A DNA stretch of 64,000 bases from Agrypnia vestita (Eukaryota > Arthropoda > Insecta > Trichoptera > Phryganeidae): assembly GCA_016648135.1 (NCBI GenBank), contig JADDOH010002251.1:124001-188000 (forward strand), read 5' to 3'. A model generated the notes under the pieces. That model was not told where the DNA came from, searched no databases, and saw nothing but the letters and a program-made list of their open reading frames with translations. The position numbers and the translations under genes were made by a program. Of this stretch, positions 34,986 through 46,295 are shown one piece after another (position 1 is the first letter of the stretch; every line of letters starts with the position of its first letter).

Positions 34986-35678
34986 ACCAAGTACATTTTT
35001 ATAAATTATGTTTATTATAAAAAAAATATTATATTTGCTCATTCTCTTTCATTCGTGTTTATATTTTTTATGTTTATTTACATAAACAGTTTAATAAAAA
35101 AAAAATTCAATTGAAAAAGCTCACCCCTCCTTCACACCCTCAAAACTCGGGGTAAGTACTGAGAGTTGAGATATTCTCGAAATAAATGAATCATCTCAAC
35201 TTGTAAACGAGGCCGAGTTAAATAATTTGGTCGGGCTTACACCGGCAGCGCCTTATCCGCGTTCGTGCGAGAATGTCGCTTATTAATTGAAAAGAAAAAC
35301 GCTCACCTATTCATTTCTCTAAAATATGTGTAAATTTATATGAAATATATTCTCCGGGAAAATTCAAAACATGCCAGCGGGTCGACAGAAATGTTCGGCA
35401 TTATTGTCGTCTGACATGCGAGAACACGCTGACCGTAGAAGCCTTGAACTTTCCTCGTCGTGAACTGGGGTCATTAGTCATCTCCTTCCAATTGTGATCT
35501 CCACCTCACACGCTCGCGTATTGTACCTAAAGGATCATTTAAAATATATGTATGCTACATTATTTTTCTCCTTGTGCCCTATCTATTCGACGGATATTGG
35601 CTATCGTCAGTTTATTTACTGCGGAATAGCTCTACAGTAGTCGTAAAATCACTGTAGATTTTTCAGCCATGATATTTG
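34986..35678. other. No gene seen
   Basis: GC-richer patches at 35210-35290 and 35380-35520 are unassigned; the rest is AT-rich. Confidence 0.45.
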
Positions 35679-35842
35679 GGCGGCCCACGGGGCATGACAC
35701 TGGCTTCTCACACCGAGGGTTCCAGGTTCGATTCCTGGTGAGGTCACAATTAATCTATGTGATTTACTTAAGCCTGGGTGTTTTGTGATGTGTTTCGCTT
35801 CTGTAATTGGGCGTGTCGGCCTGTTGAAGCATAAAAAAAATA
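35679..35842 (+). mobile_element. SINE-A copy
   Basis: ACTGGCTTCTCACACCGAGG, then GTTCCAGGTTCGATTCCTGG (a perfect box B), CACAATTAATCTATGTGATT, GGGTGTTTTGTGATGTGTTT, TAATTGGGC and an A tail. Box A is weak (GGGCGGCCCACGGGGCATG). The 75-codon minus-strand frame across it is antisense and not a gene. Confidence 0.85.
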
Positions 35843-36002
35843 TTGTCATTTTTCCAGGGGCTCGACTTTCGGACATCTATCCATAAAATAATATCGAGAA
35901 CACGTAGAAGTCGCATTCGTTTTCATAAAAAAATACATGTTTATGAAAACGAATATCTCCTCAACCATTTTTTTTTCTTAAAGAAATGCCAACATGGAAT
36001 AT

Positions 36003-36115
36003 TTCAAACATCAATATTCTTACTATTTTCAAACTAGTAAAACACATGAACTTAATCCAAATACTTGTCTCCCGGAACGCGGCTCGAACTACCGAGCATT
36101 AGTTATCACCTGGTG
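36003..36115 (-). mobile_element. SINE-B fragment (minus strand)
   Basis: ACATCAATATTCTTACTATT then TTCAAACTAG match the SINE-B body in reverse. CGGCTCGAACTACCGAGC (reverse: a decayed box B) and GGTGAGAGTC follow after a diverged section. Confidence 0.5.
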
Positions 36116-37189
36116 AGAGTCTTTTACTTAGAATTCTGAAAGTGTCTCAATAAAAATAAAATAAAAATATCTAAAACGCTCAACAACCATCGAGCTTACA
36201 TGCAAAGGCGTATGAATATCAATTAGATGTGAGTTGTTTATTTGGACAGAAGATTGGGTGCTCCACCTTATATCCACCCTCTCGGAAAAATTGCATTAAG
36301 TTATCAATAATTTCTATTTTTCAACAGAACAGTTAACATTTTAATAATAAACTTAAGATTTATAAAAAAAATATCTTAGCAAAAGATTCAACTATTATTA
36401 ACCTACCCAAAATGTATATGTTTCTAATCCTTTGGACAGCAATATGTACTAACGCCGCAATTTCGTAACAACTATGTGATTATTTGAGATAAATTGTCCA
36501 CTATTTCATTATCATTACATGATTTCTCATATTTTTTTCATTATCATTATTAACACGTGACATAATTCTCCTTACCGCAGTACCTTAATCAATTTTCTGT
36601 CTTATTGGGGCCTTCCACTTTAAAAATATTATTCCTTATAATATACATTTTTTATATACTCACAAACATATACATTTCATTTAATAAAATATTATATTCT
36701 TAATAAATATGTTCATTATACAGGTGTTTATTAAAGAATAATCTCCATATTTAAAGTACATATTATATAAGCAATAATTGGATAGAAGAGATAAATAATT
36801 TGTTCGTTATTTTGAGTACAAATTTATATAAATACGAGAGAGAATTTATTTCATACTCTAATTTTAAAAACAAATTCTGTTTGAGGTTAAACTTTGCAAG
36901 CCTTACGCATAATGGCAGTTTTTTCTGTAATTACTTTTCCGTGACATAAATTACTATAGGCGTGATAAATTATTATAACTCAGATTTTATTTTTATTGGT
37001 CACTATAATAAGACTATCAATTATTAATCTCTTGTTATTGTGTTAACTCAGAAAATTGCAAAATTCCGCTAACCCTATAGTTGAAATTAATTTATATGTA
37101 AAGGTTAGGAAATATTTTTAAAAAAATGCGATTGAAGCAATATTATATTAGTTTAAAAATGCATTTTATTTATTTTAAATATATTAACC
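36116..37189. other. AT-rich, no gene seen
   Basis: Nothing recognised. Confidence 0.5.
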
Positions 37190-37570
37190 GCGTGAAAAAA
37201 GTTTCGCCGTTCAAATTACGTAGCCACCGCGTCGCGAAATTTATGCCACGATTTAATAACAAAATTACCCCCAGCGCCCTTCCACTCCCACCCCCGGGCC
37301 CATAGACGCTATGTCATAACCCAGCGTGTTCATTACATCAACCCAATAAAGTTTATTTTATCTCAACATTACACTTAGGCACGCTATGCCTCGGAAATAA
37401 TATATCGCGTAAATACGATAACGGGCGGAGCCGCGCAACTGAGCGCCCTGGCCACAGAGGGGTCGCTGCGAAGTTTGATGAAGCGAAAATCTCCCGATGC
37501 CGAGTTTCGCCGGTTATTAAGAGTCGAGTTTTCCCCCGCTTGGGAGGATTTCGATAAGACACACAGCGGC
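37190..37570. promoter_or_regulatory. Largest GC-rich noncoding island
   Basis: About 380 bp of mixed to high GC content include CCACCCCCGGGCCCATAGAC, GATAACGGGCGGAGCCGCGC and TGAGCGCCCTGGCCACAGAG. It has several CpGs, unlike its flanks. Frames cross it on both strands (minus 37353-37562, plus 37475-37873) without recognisable protein features. It could be a conserved regulatory element or an unrecognised exon or promoter. No TATA box or initiator stands out. Confidence 0.3.
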
Positions 37571-37989
37571 TTTCTTAATTCATATTTGATTAAAAAATCT
37601 TACGCACGATACATCAACCATAAAAATCTGATCAGGTCGTTATTATTATTTATATTATCACTTATATTTAGATTTAATAGACGCTTTGATTTAAAGAATC
37701 ATATTAAACTTGAACTACCTAATGTTTTCCAGTCCATGTACCACTCCGCAAAAAACACCTTATTCTTCCTGGCTCTCTTAATTATAGTTCAAACAGTCCA
37801 TTCCATTTTTGCATTTCATATATATATTGATGCACCTACAGCCAAATATCAAGGTGATGTTTTATGGGTCTGAGATGTAAAAAAAAATAATAATAAAAAA
37901 CTTAAAAAAATAAAAATAAAAAAACAGTGTTTAAGAAACAGTTAATTAGTTTTTTTAGCCAATAAGTTATTTTGTATAATATTTAAAAA
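37571..37989. other. AT-rich, no gene seen
   Basis: The tail of a 132-codon frame (37475-37873) reads as hydrophobic low-complexity residues, typical of AT-rich noncoding DNA. An A-rich run ends at 37925. Confidence 0.5.
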
Positions 37990-38048
37990 TGTCAGGTGCC
38001 CTTGAGGTGAATTCTTACAAAAATGGCGTTACATAAATTATTCCATTA
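37990..38048 (+). mobile_element. LINE 3' UTR fragment
   Basis: GTGCCCTTGAGGTGAATTCT then ATGGCGTTACATAAATTATT matches the segment just after the LINE stop at 13959 (minus: GTGCCCTTGAGGTGAGTATT, GGCGCTTCATAAATTATCC). Confidence 0.6.
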
Positions 38049-38409
38049 TAATGTAATATAAATAATTACAAAAGTATATTTTTAACACGGGTAGAGTTAT
38101 TAAATCGCTTGTAAAGATTCGACAGGAAAATTTCTCTTTTCACCAGGTGTTGTATTTATAATATAATTAATCCAAATACTTGTGAATTTTCTAATTATAT
38201 TATAAAAATAAATCATTCTTTTGATATTAACAACGGTTTACAAATTTTATAAACAAATGATAAATAATTAGTACATTATTATTATTAGCATAGAAAATTA
38301 AATAAGAAAATGTATTTTTAAAATATCCGAATTTGCGCAATTCCTTATTAGTTTTTCAAATCCCCTTTATTATTTTGTCTCAAATTTCAATTTAATTTTT
38401 TTGTCTGAA

Positions 38410-38475
38410 ATGTATCCTGATCAAAAGACCATTGTCCCCAAAATATGTTAATTATTCAATAAATAGTGATTTGTA
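38410..38475 (+). ncRNA. Hammerhead-like motif, family B (decayed)
   Basis: TATCCTGATCAAAAGACCAT then TGTCCCCAAAATATG retains GGTCC-like stem halves, but both core boxes are mutated (CTGATCA; CAAAAT). Its tail matches the 34923 copy. It is inactive. Confidence 0.4.
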
Positions 38476-38496
38476 CAATGTGTTTTCTTTTTAATT

Positions 38497-38565
38497 AAGA
38501 ATAAATTATAGAAGTCTCACAGAGACGAAGCTAGTTATATGTGAGAAAAGGGAATGGAAGTCTCT
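38497..38565 (+). mobile_element. Dispersed repeat T1, terminal fragment
   Basis: TTATAGAAGTCTCACAGAGA then CGAAGCTAG matches the T1 end (TTATAGATGTCTCACAGAGA at 62427). Only about 65 bp are recognisable. Confidence 0.55.
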
Positions 38566-40359
38566 TGTACGTTGGCTCAGGGCTTTTTCTTTTTATTAAT
38601 ATAAATAATTGTAGTTTTAATATATTTATGTACAGGAGTAGGACACTGGACAGTGAAGTATTTTATTACAAACGAAAAGCCATCAATCATCTCTACTCCA
38701 CCTTTATTTCTCTTCTAATAGATTGAAAACACACTACACTAAGGTTAATTATTAATCACCCCTGATGGTAGGAAAGACTGCCTTCGAGAATCTACAGCAA
38801 TGATAAAAGAACTCAAAGTGTGTGCGGTATAATTTAAATTAAAACAATCATGTTGTTAACAACTACGTCTGTCTTGTATTATTTTTAGAATACCCAGTCA
38901 CAATATCACTAGGATATTTATTATATTTTTAGAAGACCCGGCGAACTGTCAGTGTTATTATATTAGTATTATCATGTTACGCTACAGTGTCATGAGTTTA
39001 TTATATTGTAAGTGGAGCCAGTGGACCTACAGTTAATTAGGAGTGAATATAGAGCCGTTTGTAGCATAGCTAATAGAATTAAGAAAGGGTCGCGTGATGG
39101 TTTATTCATATAGAACGCATGAGCGAAGATGACTAAGAAAATAGAAAAGAAGGCGTCCGTAAAAGATCTGGCATGATCAGATAAACTAATGTTGGAAAAT
39201 AGCCTTGTTAGGGGCTTGAACAACCGATGAGCGTGCATGAGAAGTTATATGAATGTACACAAAGCAATTAATTTGATTCCGTCTCAGAGTGAAGCCAAGC
39301 TCATCCATTGTTTACAATAATGAAATCTTTACAATACAAATTATAAAATTAAGTAACAAAAATATGAAAAACTGCATTTTAAATACTGTCACAAGACTGT
39401 AGAGACAGAAATAAGCGCGTGTTTTAATAAATTATAAAAGTTTAGATGTCAGTCGATTATATCCGAAAATTCGCGAAATGACATTCTGTGTATAAAAAAT
39501 AACCGCATTGTTGTAATGGTTTGGCGATCCCGTAGAAACGGATTCTAGCGAATTATAAGCGGCCAGTAGAATACATCACGAGAATACTTAACGGGCGTTT
39601 AATAGTGAATAAGTGCGATCACAGATGTGCGAATATATTTTTTTTTTGACAAATAAACGGCCAAAAAGCCTTTTAATACTCAATACAAATAAATAATGAA
39701 TTCACAGAGAAAAAAAGAGATTTCTGAAAGGACGAGTACTCTTCTGTACTATTCTGCCAATACTCGATAACGAATTTTTGAGATATTACTTGAATTTATT
39801 GACCGATAAATAATGTTTTGCAATATACGGCAAAATGTATGATTTATATGCCTTTGTCTTTGTACCCAGCCGCTTGTAGAAACACTCTTAAATTTATGCA
39901 AAGTTATATGTAAAAATCCCCAAAACATGAGATAGACATAGATTTTAATTTGATTGGTTAATCCTCAAGGAGAGGGATTATCCCCGTGCGTCGCACTGCC
40001 ATACTTTTTAAGCTCCAGCTGTCAATGTTATCAGACAGCGTTTTGATCCAAAACTGTATCATTTTACTTGGGCCATAAAAAGACCCTTTAACTCAATGGA
40101 AGTTGAATTTAAGCGAATCGTATTGAGTTCTCGCCTTTATGAATTTCTAGTATTTTAGTTCGGTTAACATGCACGCTAACCTCGTAGTTAATTCCCTTGT
40201 TAGAACATACATTACTATTCGTGTAATACATTATACAATGTATGCATCGGTAATTCATGTAATTCATTATAGTCGATCCCCAATAATACTTATTTTGCAT
40301 GTCTGTCGGTCCGTAACTTGCTGTATTTATGCTAGAATTACAAAAACAACAATGATGAT
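38566..40359. other. No gene seen
   Basis: The minus-strand frame 38990-39238 (82 codons) is unmatched. The block 39000-39250 is GC-richer and may be an unrecognised transposon piece. The rest is AT-rich. Confidence 0.4.
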
Positions 40360-40445
40360 GATGGGCCGCTAATGAGGCCCGGGCCCCCGAGTGTGACATG
40401 TCAACCACCGCGCGGCTTAGGTTGCACCTAAGGGCCGTTATTAGT
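40360..40445. other. Short GC-rich island with a palindrome
   Basis: GGCCCGGGCCCCCGAG is followed by CTTAGGTTGCACCTAAG, a 7-bp inverted repeat (40416-40432) with a 3-base centre. Function unknown. Confidence 0.35.
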
Positions 40446-41024
40446 TATTTTATGTCCGATTTTTCACAGGCTTACACCTAGTTATTAAAAACATCATTCC
40501 GTTTAAAAAATCACTATGATTTCAAACAGTAAGTAACAATAAAGTTTACATTTTAGATTGATTCCGAATTCACTTTTTTGTTTTGACTAATTAATTTATA
40601 ACTAATAATTAATAATTGCTTAATGTTATGTTGAAATTCAAAAATAAAAAGTCTATAATTGTTAAGTTAATAAATGTTATGATTAATTCAGATTAACTTT
40701 CGATTTGAAGAATTTTAAATGCTTTGACCAATTATTATTTTAAAAAATAGGAAAACTGATCAATAGGAAACTCATTTATTCGGTTTATCCACCAAGTAGT
40801 CAAATCCTTCTCCAGTTTAATGATATTATTCGTTTTCCCCAACTGTTCCTGTGACTGAATATACTTAAAGTACTGAATACTGCATTTTATGTTATGTCGT
40901 TTGGTTATCATTACTTTATTTAAAATTTATCATCAATACTGTCATATTTTCGCGGCTATAGGACTAAAATAACACCCCTTGATAAATAATTATTTTGAAA
41001 AAATTCACATGCCGACTGGTCTAT
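40446..41024. other. AT-rich, no gene seen
   Basis: Nothing recognised. Confidence 0.5.
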
Positions 41025-41195
41025 GGTGGCCCCCATAATCCAGTGTGAATGAGACTGATTTCTCATCTGGGGATTCTGGGTTCAATTCCCAGTGAAATCA
41101 CAATACATTTGTGTGATTAACTCAAACCTGGAGTGTTTTTGTAACGTGTTTCGCTACAATAATTGGACACTACGGCCTGTTTAGTTTGATAGAAA
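41025..41195 (+). mobile_element. SINE-A copy
   Basis: GGTGGCCCCCATAATCCAGT, then GAATGAGACTG, TTCTGGGTTCAATTCCCAG (box B), CACAATACATTTGTGTGATT, TGTAACGTGTTTCGCT and TAATTGGAC follow the family order. Confidence 0.8.
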
Positions 41196-43016
41196 TGAAT
41201 ACTTGCCACTGTATTATCGAGATATATACTAAGTATACAACAATACGCGCTAGGTTGGTTTTGTAAAAAAATAATTAATTTAAATATCGCTTCTGTCACT
41301 CCTGTGTGCCGCTAACATCGTCATCGAGTTTTATCAAAAGAAAAATGCGCATGTCCCATTTCGGTCCTTCTGGGCATTTTCAGACTTTTCACGATACTGT
41401 TATATTTATCGGGATCGTTTTAGAATATCGACGATCGTTTTGGATCGTTCTTGCGGGATTTTTCTGAAATATTCTTGCAAATTTTGGTACTTCATTATAA
41501 TATTCTTCCTTAGCCCAACAAAACCATACTCTTTTTGTAGTAAAATTAATATAAATTCTGGAATATAAGTTCTAGTTTATTGTATGTTACAATACGATAT
41601 GGTTGGGAAACAATATATTACGTAAGCTCTATTTATAAGTTTAAAAAAAATAGTCAATTGTATAATACACCTCGTTCACAGCTCGACGATCACGAAATCA
41701 CGAAATTGTTGAACGATTGATTGACGTACGAGGGGAAATGCAAGTCTTCCATTTTGGCACTAGATGTAAGGCTGCCATATTGGTGTTCAGCAGTCACAAA
41801 CATGTGACGGATGTCAAGCTGGCTCATAAGCATGAAGAGTAGTTTCAATTATATTTGATGTATCTTAAAGACGAACTAAAGATCGAATGAGAAACACAAG
41901 TGAAAGCAAACAGAGGAATACAATTTGATTTCGCCTTCATTTTACAATTATTATCACCTCAATGAATGAACTTCTCACCTTTTATCTTCTCACGATACCT
42001 TAAAATAGTATAAGGTATGTGAGAAAATTTATTAAATTTTTAAAAATGTAAAGTAGAGATTTGAGACAAATATAGCAACTTATTCAAAATCAATAAAATA
42101 TAAACACAAAAACAAATGTATTTAAGAAAAAGATAAATAATAAGTGCAAATTAGAGAGGAGAGACATAGTTATGACAACTTATTGAAAAACAATATTATA
42201 ATAAAATTAATGCAGTAAAATAAAATAGTAGACAATGGTAAATGTAGATAACGAAACACAATCATTTCGCAATCACTTTTATGTGCCGCGAAATGTCTGC
42301 GCACGATTTTTTTCACTAAAAACATAAGCTTTTTCCGATTATTAATTTTATATCAATTCAGGTGGGCTGGGGAAGATTGTTAAAATGCCTAAATAATTAA
42401 AGCAATTTTGAGTTATTTTTGTAATAATATGTTACACCTATTCATTATTCTAATTCATCCCTGTTTCGTTTCAAGCATTCTGTATAACAAAAGACCTTTT
42501 ATGATTAATTATAATGCAGTAAGTATAGTGAAGACGATTTTAATTAAGAAGTGCTGCAACGGGAGTAGATAAAGGCGGAGCCTAGACTGAAAAGGGAGGA
42601 GCAAAAAATATGACACCTTGACCTTTTGCCTAATTTATTATAAATGCTTAGACGAGCCCTTTTAATGCGTAAATTAAAATTAATTTCATTATTTAGAATT
42701 GAAATGCTTTTAAGAAGTACATAACATATTTTCTTATTTTTATTTCTTATTTTATTATAATTTTATTATAATACATTTGCTCATACAAAAATTAATTATA
42801 TAGAAGTTTTTGCGAAGATTATGAAAGGCTTTTTTCGGGAACTTTGCGGATTTAGAAAAAAGTTATTTTATTTTAGTGTGATATTTCGATTATACTGAGA
42901 TAACCATTTCTCTCTGAGGTCTCTCTGACGGTTGAGAGATAACAGTTATCTTCGCATTATAGTCCAATGGCATTTATGTCGTTATGTGACTAATTTGAAG
43001 ATTTATTTTTATTAAT
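41196..43016. other. No gene seen
   Basis: The stretch 41320-41480 has repeated GATCGTTTT words (GGGATCGTTTTAGAATATCG, CGATCGTTTTGGATCG). 41690-41850 is GC-richer and unassigned. 42890-42965 holds inverted GAGATAAC/GTTATC words. No coding motifs were found. Confidence 0.4.
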
Positions 43017-43345
43017 CAAGATATATTATAGATGTTTCATAGAGACAAAATTACTTTATTTTATATTGGAAGGTATGAAAGTCTTTTTGGGTATCTATAG
43101 GAGAACTATAGTATGGCTGGCATTAGTGATCACTTTACACAATATAATGTTCACCTATTCCACCCATCATAGACTACCAAATCTATCAATTTTTTGCAAG
43201 TTTAATATACACGCCTTGTTTCATATGTGCGTTATATTTTTATTACCGTCACTTGTGTTTGAAAATCTTTTCATTTCCACAACCAGCCCAGATGTCGCCT
43301 TAAACATCTCAGTTAATTTAGAGATTACAATATTATAATGCATAG
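43017..43345 (+). mobile_element. Dispersed repeat T1, longest copy
   Basis: TATTATAGATGTTTCATAGA then GACAAAATTA is the T1 end. GAAAGTCTTTTTGGGTATCT, TGGCATTAGTGATCACTTTA and CCTATTCCACCCATCATAGA follow, parallel to 3870-4135. The 90-codon frame starting at 43066 lies inside the repeat and is not a gene. A piece resembling its far end (CATCTCAGTTAATTTATAGA) recurs alone at about 45330. Confidence 0.55.
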
Positions 43346-43800
43346 ATGTTGCCTTAAGTCTTCAAAAACACTTCCATAACTACTTTCCATACAGTAGCTT
43401 TGACTCTATATATCCCCCTGGAGACAAAATCCAGTATTTTTTTCGTGAAAATTATGAAAAAACTTAATATATTCTGAATTTTTTTATACTTGCTCATTGT
43501 ATTTCATACTGACCAAAAATTTTTCCTTAGCCTTATTCTACTTTTTTTATTAATAATTTTATAATACGCAGTAAGCATTTTATTAATATTCTATTTTATT
43601 AACATGGTGGATATTAGTCATTGAGAAAAAGCCCATTAGTGCGTTGATGGCACGTTTCTTTATATCATAGAATTCACTTGTTTATTTCACAATGTTTATT
43701 ATTCAACAAGCATTGGAATTTTATCTCACTGAACTTTTACTGATGGTTATTTCAGAAACAGCTCCACACGATATTTTCATTATTTTTAAAAATATGCCTT
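43346..43800. other. AT-rich, no gene seen
   Basis: Nothing recognised. Confidence 0.5.
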
Positions 43801-43809
43801 TGTATTTTG

Positions 43810-44005
43810 TTTCCTTACTCGGGTGGTTTCCGCTTCCCCCACAGGATGCGTAAGGCTCTAACAGCGCCACCTTAGCGCGTAAGGCTTAATCAGGTGTCTC
43901 AGTATCTGGAACGGATCGGTATTTATCTAAAGCTCTTCCCTTAATAACCCTTCCAGAGCTTTTTTCACCCGACTATTAGCGGGAACCGTGCGCCGACAAT
44001 TATAA
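43810..44005. promoter_or_regulatory. GC-richer noncoding island
   Basis: From CTCGGGTGGTTTCCGC to GCGGGAACCGTGCGCCGAC the GC content is well above the surroundings. GCGTAAGGCTCTAACAGC and GCGCGTAAGGCTTAATCAGG share the word GCGTAAGGCT 36 bp apart. No coding frame was found. Confidence 0.25.
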
Positions 44006-45589
44006 AAAATGAAATAATTAATAAAATGTTATTTTAATTTTAATAAAAACGCATTTTGGTCGTGAATTTATCAATTTTTTAGAAAACATTTTTATAATTG
44101 ATGAAATACTTACAGAAATAATTTATATATCTACAAAATACTTCGTTTCCATAAGAAAACGAACCCAGAACTTTTCTTTTCTGCAAAACAAAAATATCAA
44201 TTTTCCACAGTAACCTATCCAAGATAATAACTTCGATGTTCGTCTGTCCGTAGCTTCCTAGAATCCAATAGCTGATTCATTCCTTTTTCAAAATTAGTAT
44301 GATTTCAAAATCCAATAGGGAACTCATTACTTTTTCAAAATTATTATATTTTTCAAATTGTTATTAAATAATCTGAAAACATTAACTTTATGCTTATTTA
44401 ATAAAATACTTTGAATTAGATATTTTTTAATATTTCCGTATATTTAATAAAAATTAAAACTTGTAAGTGAATCCATTACCGTATCTCATATACCATTAAT
44501 CAAAACATATAATTCTCGTTGTAAGAATGTCCCTCACTAAGGCTACCAAATGGCACAAATAATGATGAGGTGCTTAAAATGGGGTAAAAAAGTATAATTC
44601 TCTACGTAACAATGTCCGTCACAAACGCAACCAAATTACTCAAATAATACTGAGGTTGAACAAAATAATGATGTATAAGAATGCAAAAAACATAATTATC
44701 TGTCTTTTGATGTCCATCACTAACGTTATCAAGACGCAGTCTTTATTGGCGGCCGAAACACATAATGAATGTACATAAATTTTGACGGGTTATAGGTAGT
44801 GATTACAATAAATGTGTACGTTACATATTTTATTGTAAAGTCTTGTGTTTAATCTAAATACTAGAACGCTAGATGACGTCAGTGTAAATCTATTCATTTT
44901 TCATTCAATCTAGATTATTTTTGAAATATAATAAAGTAGTTATTCTATTTTTAATAAGAGGACATTTTTATTATGAAGTCGCAATTTTAAAAACATGGCT
45001 ATATGACATTCAAACACATATTACGTAAATACTTTTTTGATTGATAATTTTTTCTTTATATATATTTTTTTTCAATTTCATTTAAATGTAAAATAACATT
45101 GAATGCAACCACAAATGTTGTTTTGAAATTAGTTGGCAATTACCAATAAAACTGGACTGTTATGTACAAAGTTGGTAAATACTTATAAAATGTCTCGCAG
45201 AGTTATTGTTTCAAATAAATTAAAGTTTATTTTCCCAATTCTGATAGGACTTAACGCACATTAAAGCGTACCAGAGAAAACCCCCAGAAAATATTACGTC
45301 TAACTTCATAACTTTCTGTACGTGTTTTGACATCTCAGTTAATTTATAGATTAAAGTTTTATAATGCTACTTACTGTTATAAAGTGGTTCTATTTGTGAC
45401 ATGAATATGATATGAATGCAACTAACTGTTAAATTAATACGGATAATGTAAATTTGATGGCCTTTTGATATGTTTTAAGTAGAACATTTTAATTTTAAAT
45501 ATAAATTACAAAAGTATTAAAATTATCACAATAATTTTCGAGCGTGTATAAAAATATATAAATAGGTTTTGAAGAAAACGGATATTTCA
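44006..45589. other. AT-rich, no gene seen
   Basis: Three loosely similar segments near 44510, 44600 and 44690 each contain an ATAATTCTC/TAATTATC word followed by TGTC(C/A)(G/C)TCAC and AA(T/C)(A/G/T)C words. They suggest an old tandem triplication with a period of about 95 bp. A T1-end fragment is near 45330. Confidence 0.4.
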
Positions 45590-45627
45590 TTTACACCATA
45601 TGGATATATCAAGATTCAATTTTCAAT

Positions 45628-45667
45628 GTTTCGCTAGAGTCATATCACAGCGTCTTCAGGAGAGTGA
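45628..45667 (-). ncRNA. Hammerhead-like motif, second minus-strand copy
   Basis: On the minus strand: CTCCTGAAGACGCTGTGATA, TGACTCTAGCGAAACATTG. CUGAAGA and GAAAC are intact. CGCT/AGCG closes a stem II with a long loop. The expected GUC is replaced by AUU, which still fits the looser NUH rule. Confidence 0.55.
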
Positions 45668-45957
45668 CATATCGCTGCGGGAATCAAAGACGTACTCAAC
45701 CCGAAGATACTGTAATATAACTATCAACATATACACCTATCGTATAAAAAAATCGTTGTGAAAAAATGTGCCAACGTAAAACCTTAAAAATGTATGAAAG
45801 TGAACAAAATAAGTAAAACAGGAAAAAATTTTAAATTTGTTTATACATGTTTAAATAAAATTAAAAACACTAACACAACAGTACATTTTCAAGTAATTTA
45901 GTAAGTCAATGACGGCACGTTTTATTTTCTACGTGGTGCTACTTACATGTGAAGTCA

Positions 45958-46160
45958 TCATCATCTTAGCCCGTATTTCTTCACTGCTGAGTAAAAGCAT
46001 CCCTCAAAAGTTACCAGCCTTCTCCATGTGTTACCCGCCACTCTTCTTATATCTTCACTCCATCTTGCGGACCACCAATACTTCTAATGCCTCGAGAACC
46101 TTCTTCTCTTATTGTCCATCATCTCTCACAAATGTATCCAGCCCATTTACTCTGGAGCAT
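45958..46160 (-). pseudogene. LINE ORF2 C-terminus with GAT-repeat tail
   Basis: On the minus strand, the first frame reads LQSKWAGYICER then a stop. After a frameshift, WSEDIRRVAGNTWRRLVTFE then GCFTQQ-stop (stop at 45981-45983) follows. K-W-A-G-(H/Y)-I...R-W-x-(D/E)-D-I-(R/K)-x-(V)-A-G-x-x-W...A-(F)-x-Q-Q is a familiar ORF end in one LINE group. Just past the stop the strand reads GCTAAGATGATGATGA, the simple-repeat end common in this group. The plus-strand frame over the same bases is antisense. Confidence 0.75.
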
Positions 46161-46194
46161 GCATTTTTTTAGGAAAATACTACAACACAGAAAC

Positions 46195-46295
46195 ACTCGG
46201 AGTTATGAAAATAGCACAGAATTATTGTGAATCGAACCTAAAATTCTCAGTTTGTAGAGCCAGTGTCATTTTCACCGAACTACAAGAATCAGTTA
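46195..46295 (-). mobile_element. SINE-A-like tRNA head (minus strand, diverged)
   Basis: On the minus strand: TTGTAGTTCGGTGAAAATGA, CACTGGCTCTACAAACTGAG, then TTTTAGGTTCGATTCACAAT (box B). This follows the order GTAG-GTGGGTACGA-CACTGGCTTCTCA-box B of SINE-A. The body beyond is not clear. Confidence 0.45.

Noticed and set aside
35649..35876. 75-codon minus-strand ORF with the string SPGIEPGT
   Set aside because: It is the antisense of a SINE-A copy. This string is a well-known spurious translation of tRNA box B sequence.
37475..37873. 132-codon ORF
   Set aside because: It starts in a GC-rich island and runs into AT-rich DNA where it becomes hydrophobic low-complexity sequence. No family resemblance.
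42890..42965. Hammerhead-like hairpin on the minus strand (GAAGATAACTGTTATC)
   Set aside because: Stem II is good, but the 3' box reads CTCAACC rather than CGAAACC and the 5' box lacks CTG. Too weak to call alone.
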